From assembly GCF_020734105.1 (NCBI RefSeq), contig NZ_JAJAFR010000014.1, forward strand, positions 1 through 64,000: DNA of 64,000 nt. Direction: 5' to 3'. This document shows positions 28,403 to 36,604 of this stretch, piece after piece. This DNA is from Alkalihalobacillus deserti (GTDB taxonomy: Bacteria; Bacillota; Bacilli; Bacillales; Bacillaceae_D). A program made the position numbers and the translations under genes. The notes beneath the pieces were generated by a model that saw nothing but the letters and a program-made list of their open reading frames with translations, was not told the origin of the DNA and made no database searches. Positions within the stretch are counted from its first letter, which is position 1. Each line of letters begins with the position of its first letter.

Positions 28403-28423
28403 GTGTCGAGCTACGCTCGACAC
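28403..28423. repeat. Perfect 9-bp GC-rich hairpin
   Basis: GTGTCGAGC and its reverse complement with a 3-base loop (TAC), in an otherwise AT-rich gap between converging transcripts. No T-run. Confidence 0.6.
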
Positions 28424-28538
28424 CAGCAACCTGCGAATAGGTAGACTTAGGTACCCCAACCACCTAAAAACTTAATCATAATCCTAAGCATGCCAATCAT
28501 CACATTCTTGATCTACTATAACCGTGTCAGGCAAAGTT

Positions 28539-29753
28539 TCAAATTGATCGCTGTTTAGGTATGTAATCAAAAGGTTGCGCATTCTTCTGTATAGGCTGCC
28601 CCTCTCTTATTCGGCTTCTCCATACCCACTGAATTAACTCTGACAAAGCCCATCTATCTTCCTCAACTTTTATTCCATATTGCTCAAAAAATTTCTTTTC
28701 AATTGGGTTCATAAATCGATTGACCAAATAAGCAAGATTAAATCGATCATTATATTCATTTGTTGCTCTAGTTGTCATGGCTAAGAAGCAAGTAGCAAAG
28801 TTTTTCGGCTTAACATTGTCCTTTATCTTATCGTTTTCTCCTTTCACTGTCGTCCACAACGTATCACAAACCTTTGCCTTTACTTTATTGGTGAGAAAGT
28901 TGTAGGCTGCCTTACAAAGTTTATTCGCATTTCCCCTTTTCGACAGCCATTTTTTAGATAGGCTAAAAGCTGGATCACCAATAACGTTTAATTTGCCTTC
29001 ATATATGTTTGTTTTAGCTTTCAACCATGACTTATCATGTACATTCCTTTGACAGTAAGGCACTAATTGGTGTGTTTGATTTTCACACCTAACTGATAGG
29101 AACTTATATCTTATTTTGTGTAAGTCAAAATAATAGCGTTGGATTTGACCGTAAAACATGTAAGTTAAAACAAAAACCTGTTTGAATAACCCGAAAATGT
29201 CACAGGGGAAATTTAAAATCAAAGCGCTATCGTTATACATCATAAGATTACCACTTAATGCCATACTTTTAATGTCGTTGTACTCAGTGTCATATGATTT
29301 TTTTTTGTTGATTCCATCTGACGAGCTGCTTCCCCTTATAATCTTCTATATAAATCGCATCCGCTTCAAGTAACAGGTCTAAGCTGTTTCTCCTTATTCG
29401 AATCTGTTCAATTACATTCAATACTTCATCTAAAATCAGCGTATAACCTTTTCGTATTAGTAGGCGGTGTGTTTCAGAATTAAACAACTTAAACAGCGCA
29501 TGAGTTGTACAAACATCTCTCCCTTTTTCTAACAGAATGTGTAAATCATCTAGCTTTGACTTCCCTTTCTCTATTATAGGCTCATAGACTTCTCTCGTTT
29601 TGACCGCCTTTTTAATTCTTGCTATCTCATTCAAGAAAGGTGTTAGAAAAGAAATTTGTGTGAGTCTCTTGTCGTACCATTCATGTACTCAATCGCCCAT
29701 GACGTTTTACCAGTCCCAGGTGGACTATCAACAATGTTGATCAAAGGTTGCAT
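28539..29753 (-). pseudogene. Phage/plasmid-type P-loop NTPase (helicase-like), two frameshifts
   Basis: Start at 29753: MQPLINIVDSPPGTGKTSWA contains a Walker A; the frame breaks near 29655 and resumes ISFLTPFLNEIARIKKA, passing GYTLILDEVL (Walker-B-like, about residue 140). It breaks again in the A-run near 29292 (QQKK) and resumes SYDTEYNDIKSMALSG to the end, which carries FAMTTRATNEYNDR-type and WALSELIQWVWRSRIREGQP blocks seen in phage-like helicases of Bacillus islands. Restored length about 405 residues. Probably once the island's replication or packaging ATPase; now dead. Confidence 0.7.
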
Positions 29754-29756
29754 TGT

Positions 29757-29945
29757 CTAAATTGACCTTTTTCCGTTTAACCAATTCAAGAATACTTCCT
29801 TAGAGATGAGTATTCGCCTGTTTACTCTCGTCACATGGAACTGATTAGAGTTTACAAGGTCATAGGCTTGTGACAACCCTATCCCTAGGACTTCTTTTAC
29901 GTCTGAAACAGTCAGTACCACTGGAAGTTCGTCTAAATTTTTCAT
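29757..29945 (-). CDS. Excisionase-like HTH protein
   Basis: 62 residues of the helix-turn-helix/excisionase type: LTVSDVKEVLGIGLSQAYDL, then a recognition and wing region (HVTRVNRRILISKEVFLNWL). Such small proteins direct excision by tyrosine integrases. It stops 3 bases before the start of the NTPase gene and is divergent from the XRE regulator, a normal island arrangement. Confidence 0.8.
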   Translation of the reverse strand: MKNLDELPVVLTVSDVKEVLGIGLSQAYDLVNSNQFHVTRVNRRILISKEVFLNWLNGKRSI

Positions 29946-30143
29946 GTATTTCCACTCCTTCTAGTTGTTCAAAAATATAGTTCCTACATTTTTTATATTT
30001 TATTCATATTTTTCATACCATAATCGAGATACTTAATTTAGTTTTTTTATAACACACCCTTTTAATAAAGCACTTTCTTGGAAATATTAAAAATACAAAA
30101 ACTACGATAATGAAATTGTTCGTATTATAGGAGGTTGGCAAAT

Positions 30144-30773
30144 ATGAACGGTATAGAGTTCGGAAAACACCTAAAAGCTTTAAGAATAAAGAAAGGGGTA
30201 GGATCAGCAGAGCTATCAGAAATGGTAAATAAAGCTACCACATATGTGTCACAACTTGAAAGAGGTAAAATAAAGAAGCCAGATTATATGACCTCATATA
30301 AACTTCTAGAAAAAGTAGGTTACGACCCTGATAGCATAAATCTGATTTTGAAGAAATTTAATATATTTTCACCAGAGGAACAAGTAAATCGAATAGAAAA
30401 GGATTTACAACAAATCAATCAAGAAGAAATGGAATTATATTTTCCTTTTCAAAAGCCTCACAATAATCAAGGAAAGATTTTTATAAGCTGGTATGAGAGC
30501 GAAAAATCCTACTTAAAAGAGATTAGAGAAAATATCAACATTATTCTTAATGAATTTGTAGAATACGATCTATCAAAAGCTCAGCTTGTATTAATTAATG
30601 TTCACCGACTCATGAGAAGCAAAGAAAACTTCAATATTTTTTGTGATATCTTTAAACACGATATTAGTTCTTTTAACAGCGATAAAACCAATGCATTACT
30701 GTCTTTATTAAACAACTTAGATGAAAACATCGAAGGAGATGATGAAAATAGGATCGGTGAGGAAAGAAGGTAA
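30144..30773 (+). CDS. XRE-type regulator next to the integrase
   Basis: 209 residues from the ATG at 30144, nine bases after AGGAGG (an in-frame TTG at 30135 is closer but less likely). HTH in residues 1-62 (FGKHLKALRIKKGVGSAELS, TYVSQLERGKIKKPD). The rest is charged and helical with a Lys/Asn-rich end. Likely the island repressor controlling integrase and excisionase. Its 3' end overlaps the integrase start by 53 bases. Confidence 0.8.
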   Translation: MNGIEFGKHLKALRIKKGVGSAELSEMVNKATTYVSQLERGKIKKPDYMTSYKLLEKVGYDPDSINLILKKFNIFSPEEQVNRIEKDLQQINQEEMELYFPFQKPHNNQGKIFISWYESEKSYLKEIRENINIILNEFVEYDLSKAQLVLINVHRLMRSKENFNIFCDIFKHDISSFNSDKTNALLSLLNNLDENIEGDDENRIGEERR

Positions 30774-31835
30774 AAGTTGGTATATTATTTATGATATTAG
30801 AGATAACGGTACGAGGAAACAAAAAAAGAAAAGAGGATTCAAAACAAAAAAAGAGGCACAAAAAGCTCTTGTTGAGGTTGAAAATTCGTTGAACAAAGGT
30901 CTTTATTTTGAACCTTCGAATACACCATTTGGTCTATTTTTAACCGATTGGTTTAAAACAAAGCGAAATATGATTGGAGATCAAACAGCAAAGCTGTATC
31001 ATGGGTATCTAAAAAATCGTATTATTCCTGCATTAGGTGAAATACCTGTTTCGAAATTGACAACTCTACACATTCAAAACTTCTTGAACGATTTAACTGA
31101 GGAAGGATTATCTGACTCAACCGTTAAGAAAATATAAATATTATTAGGAATGCGCTCGAACACGCTAATGACCTAGAAATGATAATGAAAAATTGTGCAT
31201 CAAAAGTTAAGCTCCCTAAAGGAGCAAAAAAAGAAATGTTGGTTTGGAATGAGCTTGAGATAAAAAGGTTTTTAGAATTTGCTAAAGAAAATCGTTACTA
31301 TATTGCTTTTGAACTTGCATTACTAACTGGGATGCGTCAAGGAGAAATACTTGGCTTACGCTGGAAAGATATTAATTTAGACAAAGGTTATTTAGTCATC
31401 AATCAAACTTTAAGTCATGACGGTAAAACTTTTTTAGTCTGTGGTAAAACAAAATCCAGTAGAAGAAACATACAACATCCAAACTCAACAATTGACGGAT
31501 TAAAAAGGCATAAAATTATCGTTAATAAAGAAAAGGAAAATGACATATACACTAATAATGACTTGGTTGTTTGCACACAAGTCGGAACACCGTTAAATCC
31601 TGCTAACTTACGAAGAAGTTTTAATAACCTTATAAAAACAGCACAAGTCCCCCAAATTCGATTTCATGATTTGAGGCATACTCATGCAACATTGTTGCTT
31701 TCAAAAGGGGTGAACATTAAAGTGATATCAGAACGTCTTGGTCACAGCAACATTAAAGTGACTCTTGATACCTATTCTCATGTATTACCGACCATGCAAG
31801 AGGACGCTATCAAAAAGCTTGAGGGGATTATCTAG
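30721..31835 (+). pseudogene. int: Tyrosine recombinase (island integrase), frameshifted
   Basis: N-terminal part 30721-31137: arm-binding domain (SWYIIYDIRDNGTRKQKKKR) and SAM-like core-binding domain to STVKKI, then a stop. Adding one base at about 31134 continues INIIRNALEHANDLEM into the catalytic domain, which has all key residues: Arg in LLTGMRQGEIL, HDLRHTHAT (His-x-x-Arg), LGHSNI (His) and the Tyr in DTYSHVL. Restored length about 371 residues. The real start may be at MMKIGSVRKEG (30739 on). It ends 110 bases before the attachment site in tRNA-Val. Confidence 0.88.
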
Positions 31836-31945
31836 CAAAATACCTGTGACCACCAAATGTGACCATTTTACCCTCGTGACCAAAATGTGACCATTAGTTT
31901 ATATTGCATTATTCCCTAGACGATTTTGTAAGATGATAAAAATAA

Positions 31946-31970
31946 AAAACCCTTGTGTAGATAGGGTTTT
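31946..31970 (-). terminator. Terminator shared by tRNA-Val and the integrase
   Basis: AAACCCT/AGGGTTT hairpin with T- and A-runs on both sides; lies between the integrase stop and the tRNA 3' end, so it can act in both directions. Confidence 0.65.
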
Positions 31971-31983
31971 AAACTTTATTCTT

Positions 31984-32034
31984 TGAATGACCCGTACTGG
32001 GTTCGAACCAGTGACCTCCACCCTGTCAAGGTGG
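31984..32034 (-). repeat. attR: tRNA-Val 3' half at the right island border
   Basis: 51 bases, 49 identical to 20870-20920. Crossover is expected somewhere within the common T-arm/anticodon-stem segment. Confidence 0.85.
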
Positions 32035-32060
32035 CGCTCTCCCAGCTGAGCTAACGGATC
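31988..32060 (-). tRNA. tRNA-Val (GAC)
   Basis: Full cloverleaf on the minus strand: 5' GATCCGT acceptor, D-stem GCTC/GAGC, anticodon stem CCACC/GGTGG with loop TTGACAG (anticodon GAC), T-arm ACTGG TTCGAAC CCAGT, and 3' acceptor ACGGGTC plus A. One T-G wobble pair in the acceptor. CCA is not encoded. The 3' half is the island attachment site. Confidence 0.92.
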
Positions 32061-32124
32061 AAGTTATATAGTGTATCGACATTTAATAATATACTTGATT
32101 ACTAGCGAAATGTCAACATAAAAT

Positions 32125-32200
32125 GGCGCGCCTAGTAGGACTCGAACCTACAACGCAAGAACCGGAATCTTGAATGATATCCCTTTCACCATAGGCGCAC
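32125..32200 (-). tRNA. tRNA-Arg (CCG)
   Basis: Cloverleaf on the minus strand: acceptor GTGCGCC/GGCGCGC with one T-G pair, anticodon stem CAAGA/TCTTG with loop TTCCGGT (anticodon CCG), and T-loop GTTCGAGTC. CCA not encoded. Located 64 bases upstream of tRNA-Val in the same direction, probably one transcript. Confidence 0.85.
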
Positions 32201-32234
32201 AATGACTAAGCGACATGCTCTAATATAACATAAA

Positions 32235-32262
32235 AGAGAGGAGTTGTAAAGGGCTCCTCTCT
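32235..32262 (-). terminator. Terminator of the 121-residue protein gene
   Basis: AGAGAGGAG/CTCCTCTCT hairpin just past the stop at 32283. Confidence 0.7.
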
Positions 32263-32282
32263 CAATTACATGTTTACCAACA

Positions 32283-32648
32283 TTATTTCGCTTCTTTAGC
32301 TGGAGATCCTTCTTCAAGCATTTTATTAAAACGCTCACTGATATCTTCTTCCGTATAACCAGCTTGTCCTAATCGAGCTGCAAGGTTTTTCGCCCATAAT
32401 TGAAGACGTTGAGCCATTTTTGCATACTTTTTAGATTCTGAACCTTTGGTAGCATTCGCACGTCCTTCAGCATTAGACATGATGTTTTCGACGATAAAAA
32501 GGCTTTTCCAAACTCCTTCTTCATCAAGTGTCTCATGAACATCTCCTAATTCTGCTGTTACTTTACGGTAATATTCGCTAAATTCTTTAAACGAAATTTC
32601 CTCTTGCATATTTAAATAGACTTGAATTTGATCATACAAAGCTTGCAT
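32283..32648 (-). CDS. Conserved hypothetical protein, helical
   Basis: 121 residues, soluble, nearly all alpha-helical and acidic/basic (MQALYDQIQVYLNMQEEISF, SLFIVENIMSNAEGRANATK, LQLWAKNLAARLGQAGYTEE). No signal peptide or membrane segment. I do not recognise a family. It stands alone between the tRNA pair and a bacilliredoxin gene, with its own terminator. Confidence 0.6.
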   Translation of the reverse strand: MQALYDQIQVYLNMQEEISFKEFSEYYRKVTAELGDVHETLDEEGVWKSLFIVENIMSNAEGRANATKGSESKKYAKMAQRLQLWAKNLAARLGQAGYTEEDISERFNKMLEEGSPAKEAK

Positions 32649-32741
32649 GTATTGTACACTCCTTATTTAACTTATACCGTAGTATATCATAATTTTCTTT
32701 TGCCATGAACTAAGTGTATCATTTGAATCAAGTAAATTGTC

Positions 32742-32791
32742 AAAAAAAAGAGACTCAGATAGAACGTACCCTAACTAAGTCACTCTTTTTA
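32742..32791 (-). terminator. Terminator of the bacilliredoxin gene
   Basis: AAAAAGAG-ACT / AGTC-ACTCTTTTT arms with A- and T-runs, directly past the stop at 32799. Confidence 0.65.
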
Positions 32792-32798
32792 AAGCAAA

Positions 32799-33233
32799 TT
32801 ATTTAGCTTTGCAATACTCATCAAACGCTTGCTCAAGCTTCTGAACAACTTGAATTGGCTCATGTCCTTCGATCTCAAAGCGCTCAACCATTTTCATGAT
32901 TTTACCGTCTTTAAGTAAGGCAAAAGAAGGTGAAGATGGCGCGTAACCTGTGAAGTACTCTCTAGCTTTAGTTGTTGCTTCTTTATCTTGTCCAGCGAAT
33001 ACTGTCACAAAACGATCTGGTTTTGTTTCGTAATTTTTCATATAAGCAGCTGCTGGACGAGCGATTCCACCAGCACATCCACAGACAGAATTAATCATCA
33101 CAAGTGTTGTCCCCTCTTTAGCTAATGATTCATCTACTTCTTCAGGAGTTTGCAACTGTTCATAACCTGCTTCAACCATTTCTTGACGTGCAACATTAAC
33201 AACATCATTCATAAAAAAATTAAATTGTTGCAT
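32799..33233 (-). CDS. brxB: Bacilliredoxin, BrxA/BrxB (YphP/YqiW) family
   Basis: 144 residues from the ATG at 33233 (GAGGTGG before it), so the longer frame is not used. The family mark is [14 protein letters not shown] with the CGC active site (about residues 52-54), followed by a thioredoxin-like fold ([35 protein letters not shown]). Bacilliredoxins remove bacillithiol from S-bacillithiolated proteins. In B. subtilis yqiW is a close neighbour of the bkd operon, as here, which favours the BrxB assignment over BrxA. Confidence 0.88.
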   Translation of the reverse strand: MQQFNFFMNDVVNVARQEMVEAGYEQLQTPEEVDESLAKEGTTLVMINSVCGCAGGIARPAAAYMKNYETKPDRFVTVFAGQDKEATTKAREYFTGYAPSSPSFALLKDGKIMKMVERFEIEGHEPIQVVQKLEQAFDEYCKAK

Positions 33234-33373
33234 ATTTCTCCACCTCTCTAACATAGTAGTATTTATATTGTACCCTGTTTCTTAAAGAAATCCAATTGTT
33301 TTACCTTCCTTTTAACTATAATATCCCAACGATTCAGAGAGAGCCTGTACATTTTAAAAAAGGACGAGCTTTC

Positions 33374-33415
33374 GATTCATAATCCAATTAGTTTTCTTTT
33401 AGAGGATTATGAATC
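33374..33415 (-). terminator. Terminator of the cotJ operon
   Basis: Perfect 12-bp inverted repeat (GATTCATAATCC and complement) with an 18-base loop, about 40 bases past the cotJC stop. Confidence 0.7.
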
Positions 33416-33453
33416 TTGCTCAGCCCTTTATCATTAATCATTTATAAATCCTA

Positions 33454-34023
33454 TCAAAAAACTTTTTTAGTTTCTCGATCATCTTTCAGCATTTCAACAG
33501 CTTCTCGGAAACGTTGAGAATGAACAACTTCTCTCTCGCGTAAATAAGCGAGACCATCATTTAAATCAGGATCATCTGACATATTAATAATCCATTGATA
33601 GGTTGCCCTTGCTTTCTCTTCTGCTGCGATATCTTCGTATAAATCTGCGATCGGATCTCCCTTTGCTTGAATATAAGCTGCTGTAAATGGTACCCCAGCA
33701 GCATTATGATAAAACAATGCACTATCATGATTAACATAATGTTCAGCAAGGCCAGCCTCTTTTAGCATTTCAGGTGTTGCGTCTTTAGTTAACTTATATA
33801 TCATTGTTGCTATCATTTCTAAATGGGCAAATTCCTCCGTACCGATATCTGTTAGTAAACCAATTACTTTATCAGGTATTGTGTAGCGCTGATTTAAATA
33901 GCGTAGAGCTGCAGCTAGTTCCCCATCTGCTCCGCCATACTGTTCTATTAAATATTTGGCTAATGTCGGGTTACAAGTGCTTACTTTGACAGGATATTGA
34001 AGCTTTTTCTCATAGATCCACAT
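33454..34023 (-). CDS. cotJC: Spore coat protein CotJC, manganese-catalase fold
   Basis: 189 residues from the ATG at 34023, the known CotJC length; the extended upstream frame overlaps cotJB and is not used. Starts MWIYEKKLQYPVKVS and has the di-manganese catalase-type ligands in GELAAALRYLNQRY, TEEFAHLEMIATMIY and EEKARATYQWI, REREVVHSQRF. Made in the mother cell and placed in the spore coat; last gene of cotJABC. Confidence 0.93.
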   Translation of the reverse strand: MWIYEKKLQYPVKVSTCNPTLAKYLIEQYGGADGELAAALRYLNQRYTIPDKVIGLLTDIGTEEFAHLEMIATMIYKLTKDATPEMLKEAGLAEHYVNHDSALFYHNAAGVPFTAAYIQAKGDPIADLYEDIAAEEKARATYQWIINMSDDPDLNDGLAYLREREVVHSQRFREAVEMLKDDRETKKVF

Positions 34024-34048
34024 ACTAATCTCTCCCGCTCTTATGAAT

Positions 34049-34315
34049 TTACAATTGCCATGGCCAAGGTGAGTCATTCCAGTTCCACGGGTATCCGCTG
34101 TAACTGTTCCCGTATTGCTGTAATGGCCCATAGCATTTTTCAACTTCAATCTTTAGTTGCTGACGATATTGAGCTGCTTCATTAAATTGTTGAATTGCAG
34201 CTTGATCATTAGGATGTGTGTCAAGATAAAGCGTTAATTCCACTAAAACAAAATCAATCGCTTGCAACTGTTCCATCAATGGATAAAATTCTGCCGGCAG
34301 TTGTTTATGTGTCAT
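34049..34315 (-). CDS. cotJB: Spore coat protein CotJB
   Basis: 88 residues from the ATG at 34315 (GGAGTAAGAGG upstream), the usual CotJB size. LMEQLQAIDFVLVELTLYLDTHPND, then QFNEAAQYRQQL, is the conserved helical part; the C-terminus is aromatic (YPWNWNDSPWPWQL). Overlaps or abuts cotJA and precedes cotJC by 25 bases. Confidence 0.93.
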   Translation of the reverse strand: MTHKQLPAEFYPLMEQLQAIDFVLVELTLYLDTHPNDQAAIQQFNEAAQYRQQLKIEVEKCYGPLQQYGNSYSGYPWNWNDSPWPWQL

Positions 34316-34319
34316 CCTC

Positions 34320-34544
34320 TTACTCCCTCCCTTGCTCGTAAGGATTTGAATACGGAGAGTATAAAGCTGGCCACAATGTTCCACAGTATAAAGCATCGAG
34401 CGGTTTAAATTGGTCCAATCCATAAGGCTGATAGCCTAAATAAAGCTGAGGCGGGGTTTCATATGACTTAACTGGAATAGGGGGACACGGATCAAATGGA
34501 CTTGCATACGGGTAATAATACTTTCGTTGAGTATAACCATTCAT
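34320..34544 (-). CDS. cotJA: Spore coat protein CotJA
   Basis: 74 residues from the ATG at 34544, as the ATG at 34559 overlaps the ribosome site GGAGGTG. Tyr/Pro-rich: YYYPYASPFDPCPPIPVKSY, then LYLGYQPYGLDQFKPLDAL and GTLWPALYSPY. First gene of the cotJ operon, in B. subtilis transcribed by mother-cell sigma-E. It ends 4 bases before cotJB. Confidence 0.92.
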   Translation of the reverse strand: MNGYTQRKYYYPYASPFDPCPPIPVKSYETPPQLYLGYQPYGLDQFKPLDALYCGTLWPALYSPYSNPYEQGRE

Positions 34545-34652
34545 TGTAGGCACCTCCATGTTGTAAAATATATACTCCCTTCACTCTTATGCATCGTTAT
34601 TTCATTTCAGACATTTAATTTTCACGAACAATTAAATAGACTACAACAAAAA

Positions 34653-34680
34653 AAACCACCTACATTCAAGTAGATGGTTT
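34653..34680 (-). terminator. Terminator of the zinc-binding lipoprotein gene
   Basis: AAACCACCTAC / GTAGATGGTTT hairpin with a T-run on the minus strand, 16 bases past the stop. Confidence 0.75.
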
Positions 34681-34695
34681 AGATTGAATCAATTC

Positions 34696-35937
34696 TTACT
34701 GAAGCGCAGTTGCTAATGCTTCAATATTCTTTCTCATTAAACTAAAGTAATCCTCTTCGTTTTGGATGTCTTCCTCAACAAGCGCTTCAAGATTGTGAAG
34801 GTAAAGAGCTTCTGCTCCTACTTCATCCCTTACAACATCAGCTACTTTTGCTGGAACATTTTGTTCAAACATTACATATTCTAGGTCGTATTCATTAGCA
34901 AATCCGATAAGATCTTGTAGTTGACGTTGAGATGGTTCATTGGTTGGTGAAATACCTGCAATTCCAATTTGCTTCACACCATATCGTGCTTCCCAATAAC
35001 CATAGCCAGCGTGAGAAACAAGGAACGTATCTTTTCCTGCCGCATCTACCATTGCCTGAAATTCTCTGTCAATCGCTTCTAACTCTGCTTTGACTTCTTC
35101 AAAGTTGAAAGTGAAATACTCTTCTTGTTCTGGAAGTAGCTCAATCAATGTATTTTTGATATTTTCGGCAAGTGTAATAGATCGGATTGGATCTAACCAC
35201 ACGTGCGGATCTTTATCATGATCATGGGCTTGCTCATCGTGACCGTGATCTTCTTCCTCTTGCGCATGGGCTTCTTCAGCATGATCATGATCCTCTTCCT
35301 CTTGCGCATCGGCTTCTTCAGCATGACCATGATCTTCTTCCTCTTGCGCATGGGCTTCTTCAGCATGATCATGATCCTCTTCCTCTTGCGCATCGGCTTC
35401 TTCAGCATGACCATGATCCTCTTCCTCTTGCGCATCGGCTTCTTCAGCATGATCATGGCTCTCTTCTTCATGCTCATTTTCACCGTGTGCTTGATCGTGT
35501 TCCTCTTCATGCTCATCGTCCGTATGATTTTGCTCTGCATCAAAATCAATGAGTTCCATACCTTCTGAAGCCTTTACGATCTGAACTTCTTCACCTTCAA
35601 TGGTATCAATAAGGGCATCAACAAAGCCCTCAAGGCCAGCACCGTTGTAAATGAATGCATCGCCTTCTGCCACACTTATCATTTCTCTTGCAGTTGGTTC
35701 AAATGAATGTGCATCCGCTCCAACTGGAACGAGATTGGTTACATTCACGTAATCACCACCAATTTTTCGTGCAAAATCTTCTAAAGGAAAAATAGTCGTA
35801 TATAATTCCAATTGTTGAACATTCTCTTCACTAGGTTGTTCTGTTGCCGGTTGTTGTTCCGTCTCTTGATTGCTACATGCAGCTAGAAATATAGAAAGGA
35901 TAAGAACAGAAACAAACAAACTAAATAGCTTTTTCAT
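34696..35937 (-). CDS. znuA: ZnuA/AdcA-type zinc-binding lipoprotein of an ABC transporter, His-rich repeat
   Basis: 413 residues from the ATG at 35937 (AAAGGGG upstream). Lipoprotein signal with FLAAC. The cluster-9 solute-binding fold has metal-ligand His in GADAHSFEPT, DPHVWLDPI and VSHAGYGYW. Between them (about residues 135-240) lies an Asp/Glu/His-rich insert built of repeated HAEEADAQEEEDHG-type 14-residue units, far longer than the normal His-loop. It delivers zinc to an ABC transporter; the permease and ATPase genes are not next to it. A Zur box lies upstream. Confidence 0.88.
   Translation of the reverse strand: MKKLFSLFVSVLILSIFLAACSNQETEQQPATEQPSEENVQQLELYTTIFPLEDFARKIGGDYVNVTNLVPVGADAHSFEPTAREMISVAEGDAFIYNGAGLEGFVDALIDTIEGEEVQIVKASEGMELIDFDAEQNHTDDEHEEEHDQAHGENEHEEESHDHAEEADAQEEEDHGHAEEADAQEEEDHDHAEEAHAQEEEDHGHAEEADAQEEEDHDHAEEAHAQEEEDHGHDEQAHDHDKDPHVWLDPIRSITLAENIKNTLIELLPEQEEYFTFNFEEVKAELEAIDREFQAMVDAAGKDTFLVSHAGYGYWEARYGVKQIGIAGISPTNEPSQRQLQDLIGFANEYDLEYVMFEQNVPAKVADVVRDEVGAEALYLHNLEALVEEDIQNEEDYFSLMRKNIEALATALQ
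35228..35479. repeat. 42-bp tandem repeat encoding the His-rich loop
   Basis: Four full units (35271-35312, 35313-35354, 35355-35396, 35397-35438) plus degenerate flanking units. Units alternate at DHGH/DHDH and ADAQ/AHAQ positions, giving an approximate 84-bp second-order period. Confidence 0.9.
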
Positions 35938-35986
35938 AAATAAACCCCTTTCGTAACGATTACGTTTTATCACATCTATGAATTAT

Positions 35987-36003
35987 ATCGTAATCCTTAC
36001 GAT
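35987..36003. promoter_or_regulatory. Zur-type operator
   Basis: ATCGTAATCCTTACGAT, an inverted repeat matching the Bacillus Zur consensus around TCGTAATnATTACGA, 50 bases ahead of the lipoprotein start. A weaker related sequence (CGTAACGATTACG) lies at 35952-35964. Confidence 0.75.
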
Positions 36004-36024
36004 GTGTAAACTGTAAATAAAAAA

Positions 36025-36050
36025 TCTGCCTTCAAAATAGTGAAGACAGA
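36025..36050 (-). terminator. Terminator of the secreted 158-residue protein gene
   Basis: TCTGCCTTCA / TGAAGACAGA hairpin and T-run on the minus strand, directly past the stop at 36059. Confidence 0.65.
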
Positions 36051-36058
36051 CTGTAATT

Positions 36059-36535
36059 TTACGATAACTTATTTAGATTTAAACGCTGTTTAAACAAGGA
36101 ATTTAATTCAGCATATTGATCAAACATTTGAGGTAAAATTGTTTTCAACTGCTCATCGTCACGTTTTTCAATTGCATTATTAAATGCCTTTTGCAGTTCG
36201 GCATGTTTATCTAACCAACTCTTGTCAACAGCTTGGCCATTTTCAAGTTCACCTCTTTGTTTGGCTTCTTTCAATTTCTTCTGCAATAAATCACGTTCAA
36301 CTCTTATTTCTTTCCATTGCTCTATTTCGTTAGGGGCATATTTTTCTGCGAGCAATTCGTAATAAAAATCAAGATGGACTTTAAGTTTCTTACTAATTCC
36401 TTGCTCATGCTCCCAACAAGTTTCTTCCTTTTTATCTTCCGACACTTCCGCTTGTACAGGTGCCAACGATGTAACCACAATCGAAGCAATTAACATGAGT
36501 TGAGCAAAAAGAAACAACTGGTGAAAACGTTTCAT
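36059..36535 (-). CDS. Secreted helical protein of unknown function
   Basis: 158 residues. Signal peptide (FLFAQLMLIASIVVTSLAPVQA, cleavage after VQA), then a charged all-helical domain (HLDFYYELLAEKYAPNEIEQ, VERDLLQKKLKEAKQRGEL, MFDQYAELNSLFKQRLNL). A single Cys follows the signal region (EETCWEHEQG). Not recognised. It stands between the bkd operon end and the zinc-binding lipoprotein gene, with its own terminator. Confidence 0.6.
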   Translation of the reverse strand: MKRFHQLFLFAQLMLIASIVVTSLAPVQAEVSEDKKEETCWEHEQGISKKLKVHLDFYYELLAEKYAPNEIEQWKEIRVERDLLQKKLKEAKQRGELENGQAVDKSWLDKHAELQKAFNNAIEKRDDEQLKTILPQMFDQYAELNSLFKQRLNLNKLS

Positions 36536-36604
36536 GTATTGGTCACCCTTTCCTTTAATTACTTATAGAGTAACCAGCTCAAAATCAGTTTATGTAAGAG
36601 ACCA

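Larger units (their letters stand above)
20870..32034. mobile_element. Integrative genomic island in tRNA-Val(GAC), about 11.1 kb
   Basis: Bounded by a 51-bp direct repeat of the tRNA 3' half; the tyrosine integrase gene lies directly beside the intact tRNA, with excisionase-like and XRE-type genes next to it, the usual order for such islands. Cargo: lipoprotein, YgjP-like pseudogene, secreted protein, BREX-type remnants, DUF3231 and membrane-protein genes, P-loop NTPase pseudogene. The integrase is frameshifted, so the island is probably fixed. Confidence 0.85.

Noticed and set aside
31988-32060. tRNA-Asp(GTC) reading
   Set aside because: On the transcribed strand the loop is TTGACAG, so the anticodon is GAC, which is valine.
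35187-35568. Several overlapping open frames on both strands and a CRISPR-like repeat pattern
   Set aside because: They come from the 42-bp coding repeat of the zinc-binding protein; units are contiguous without spacers.
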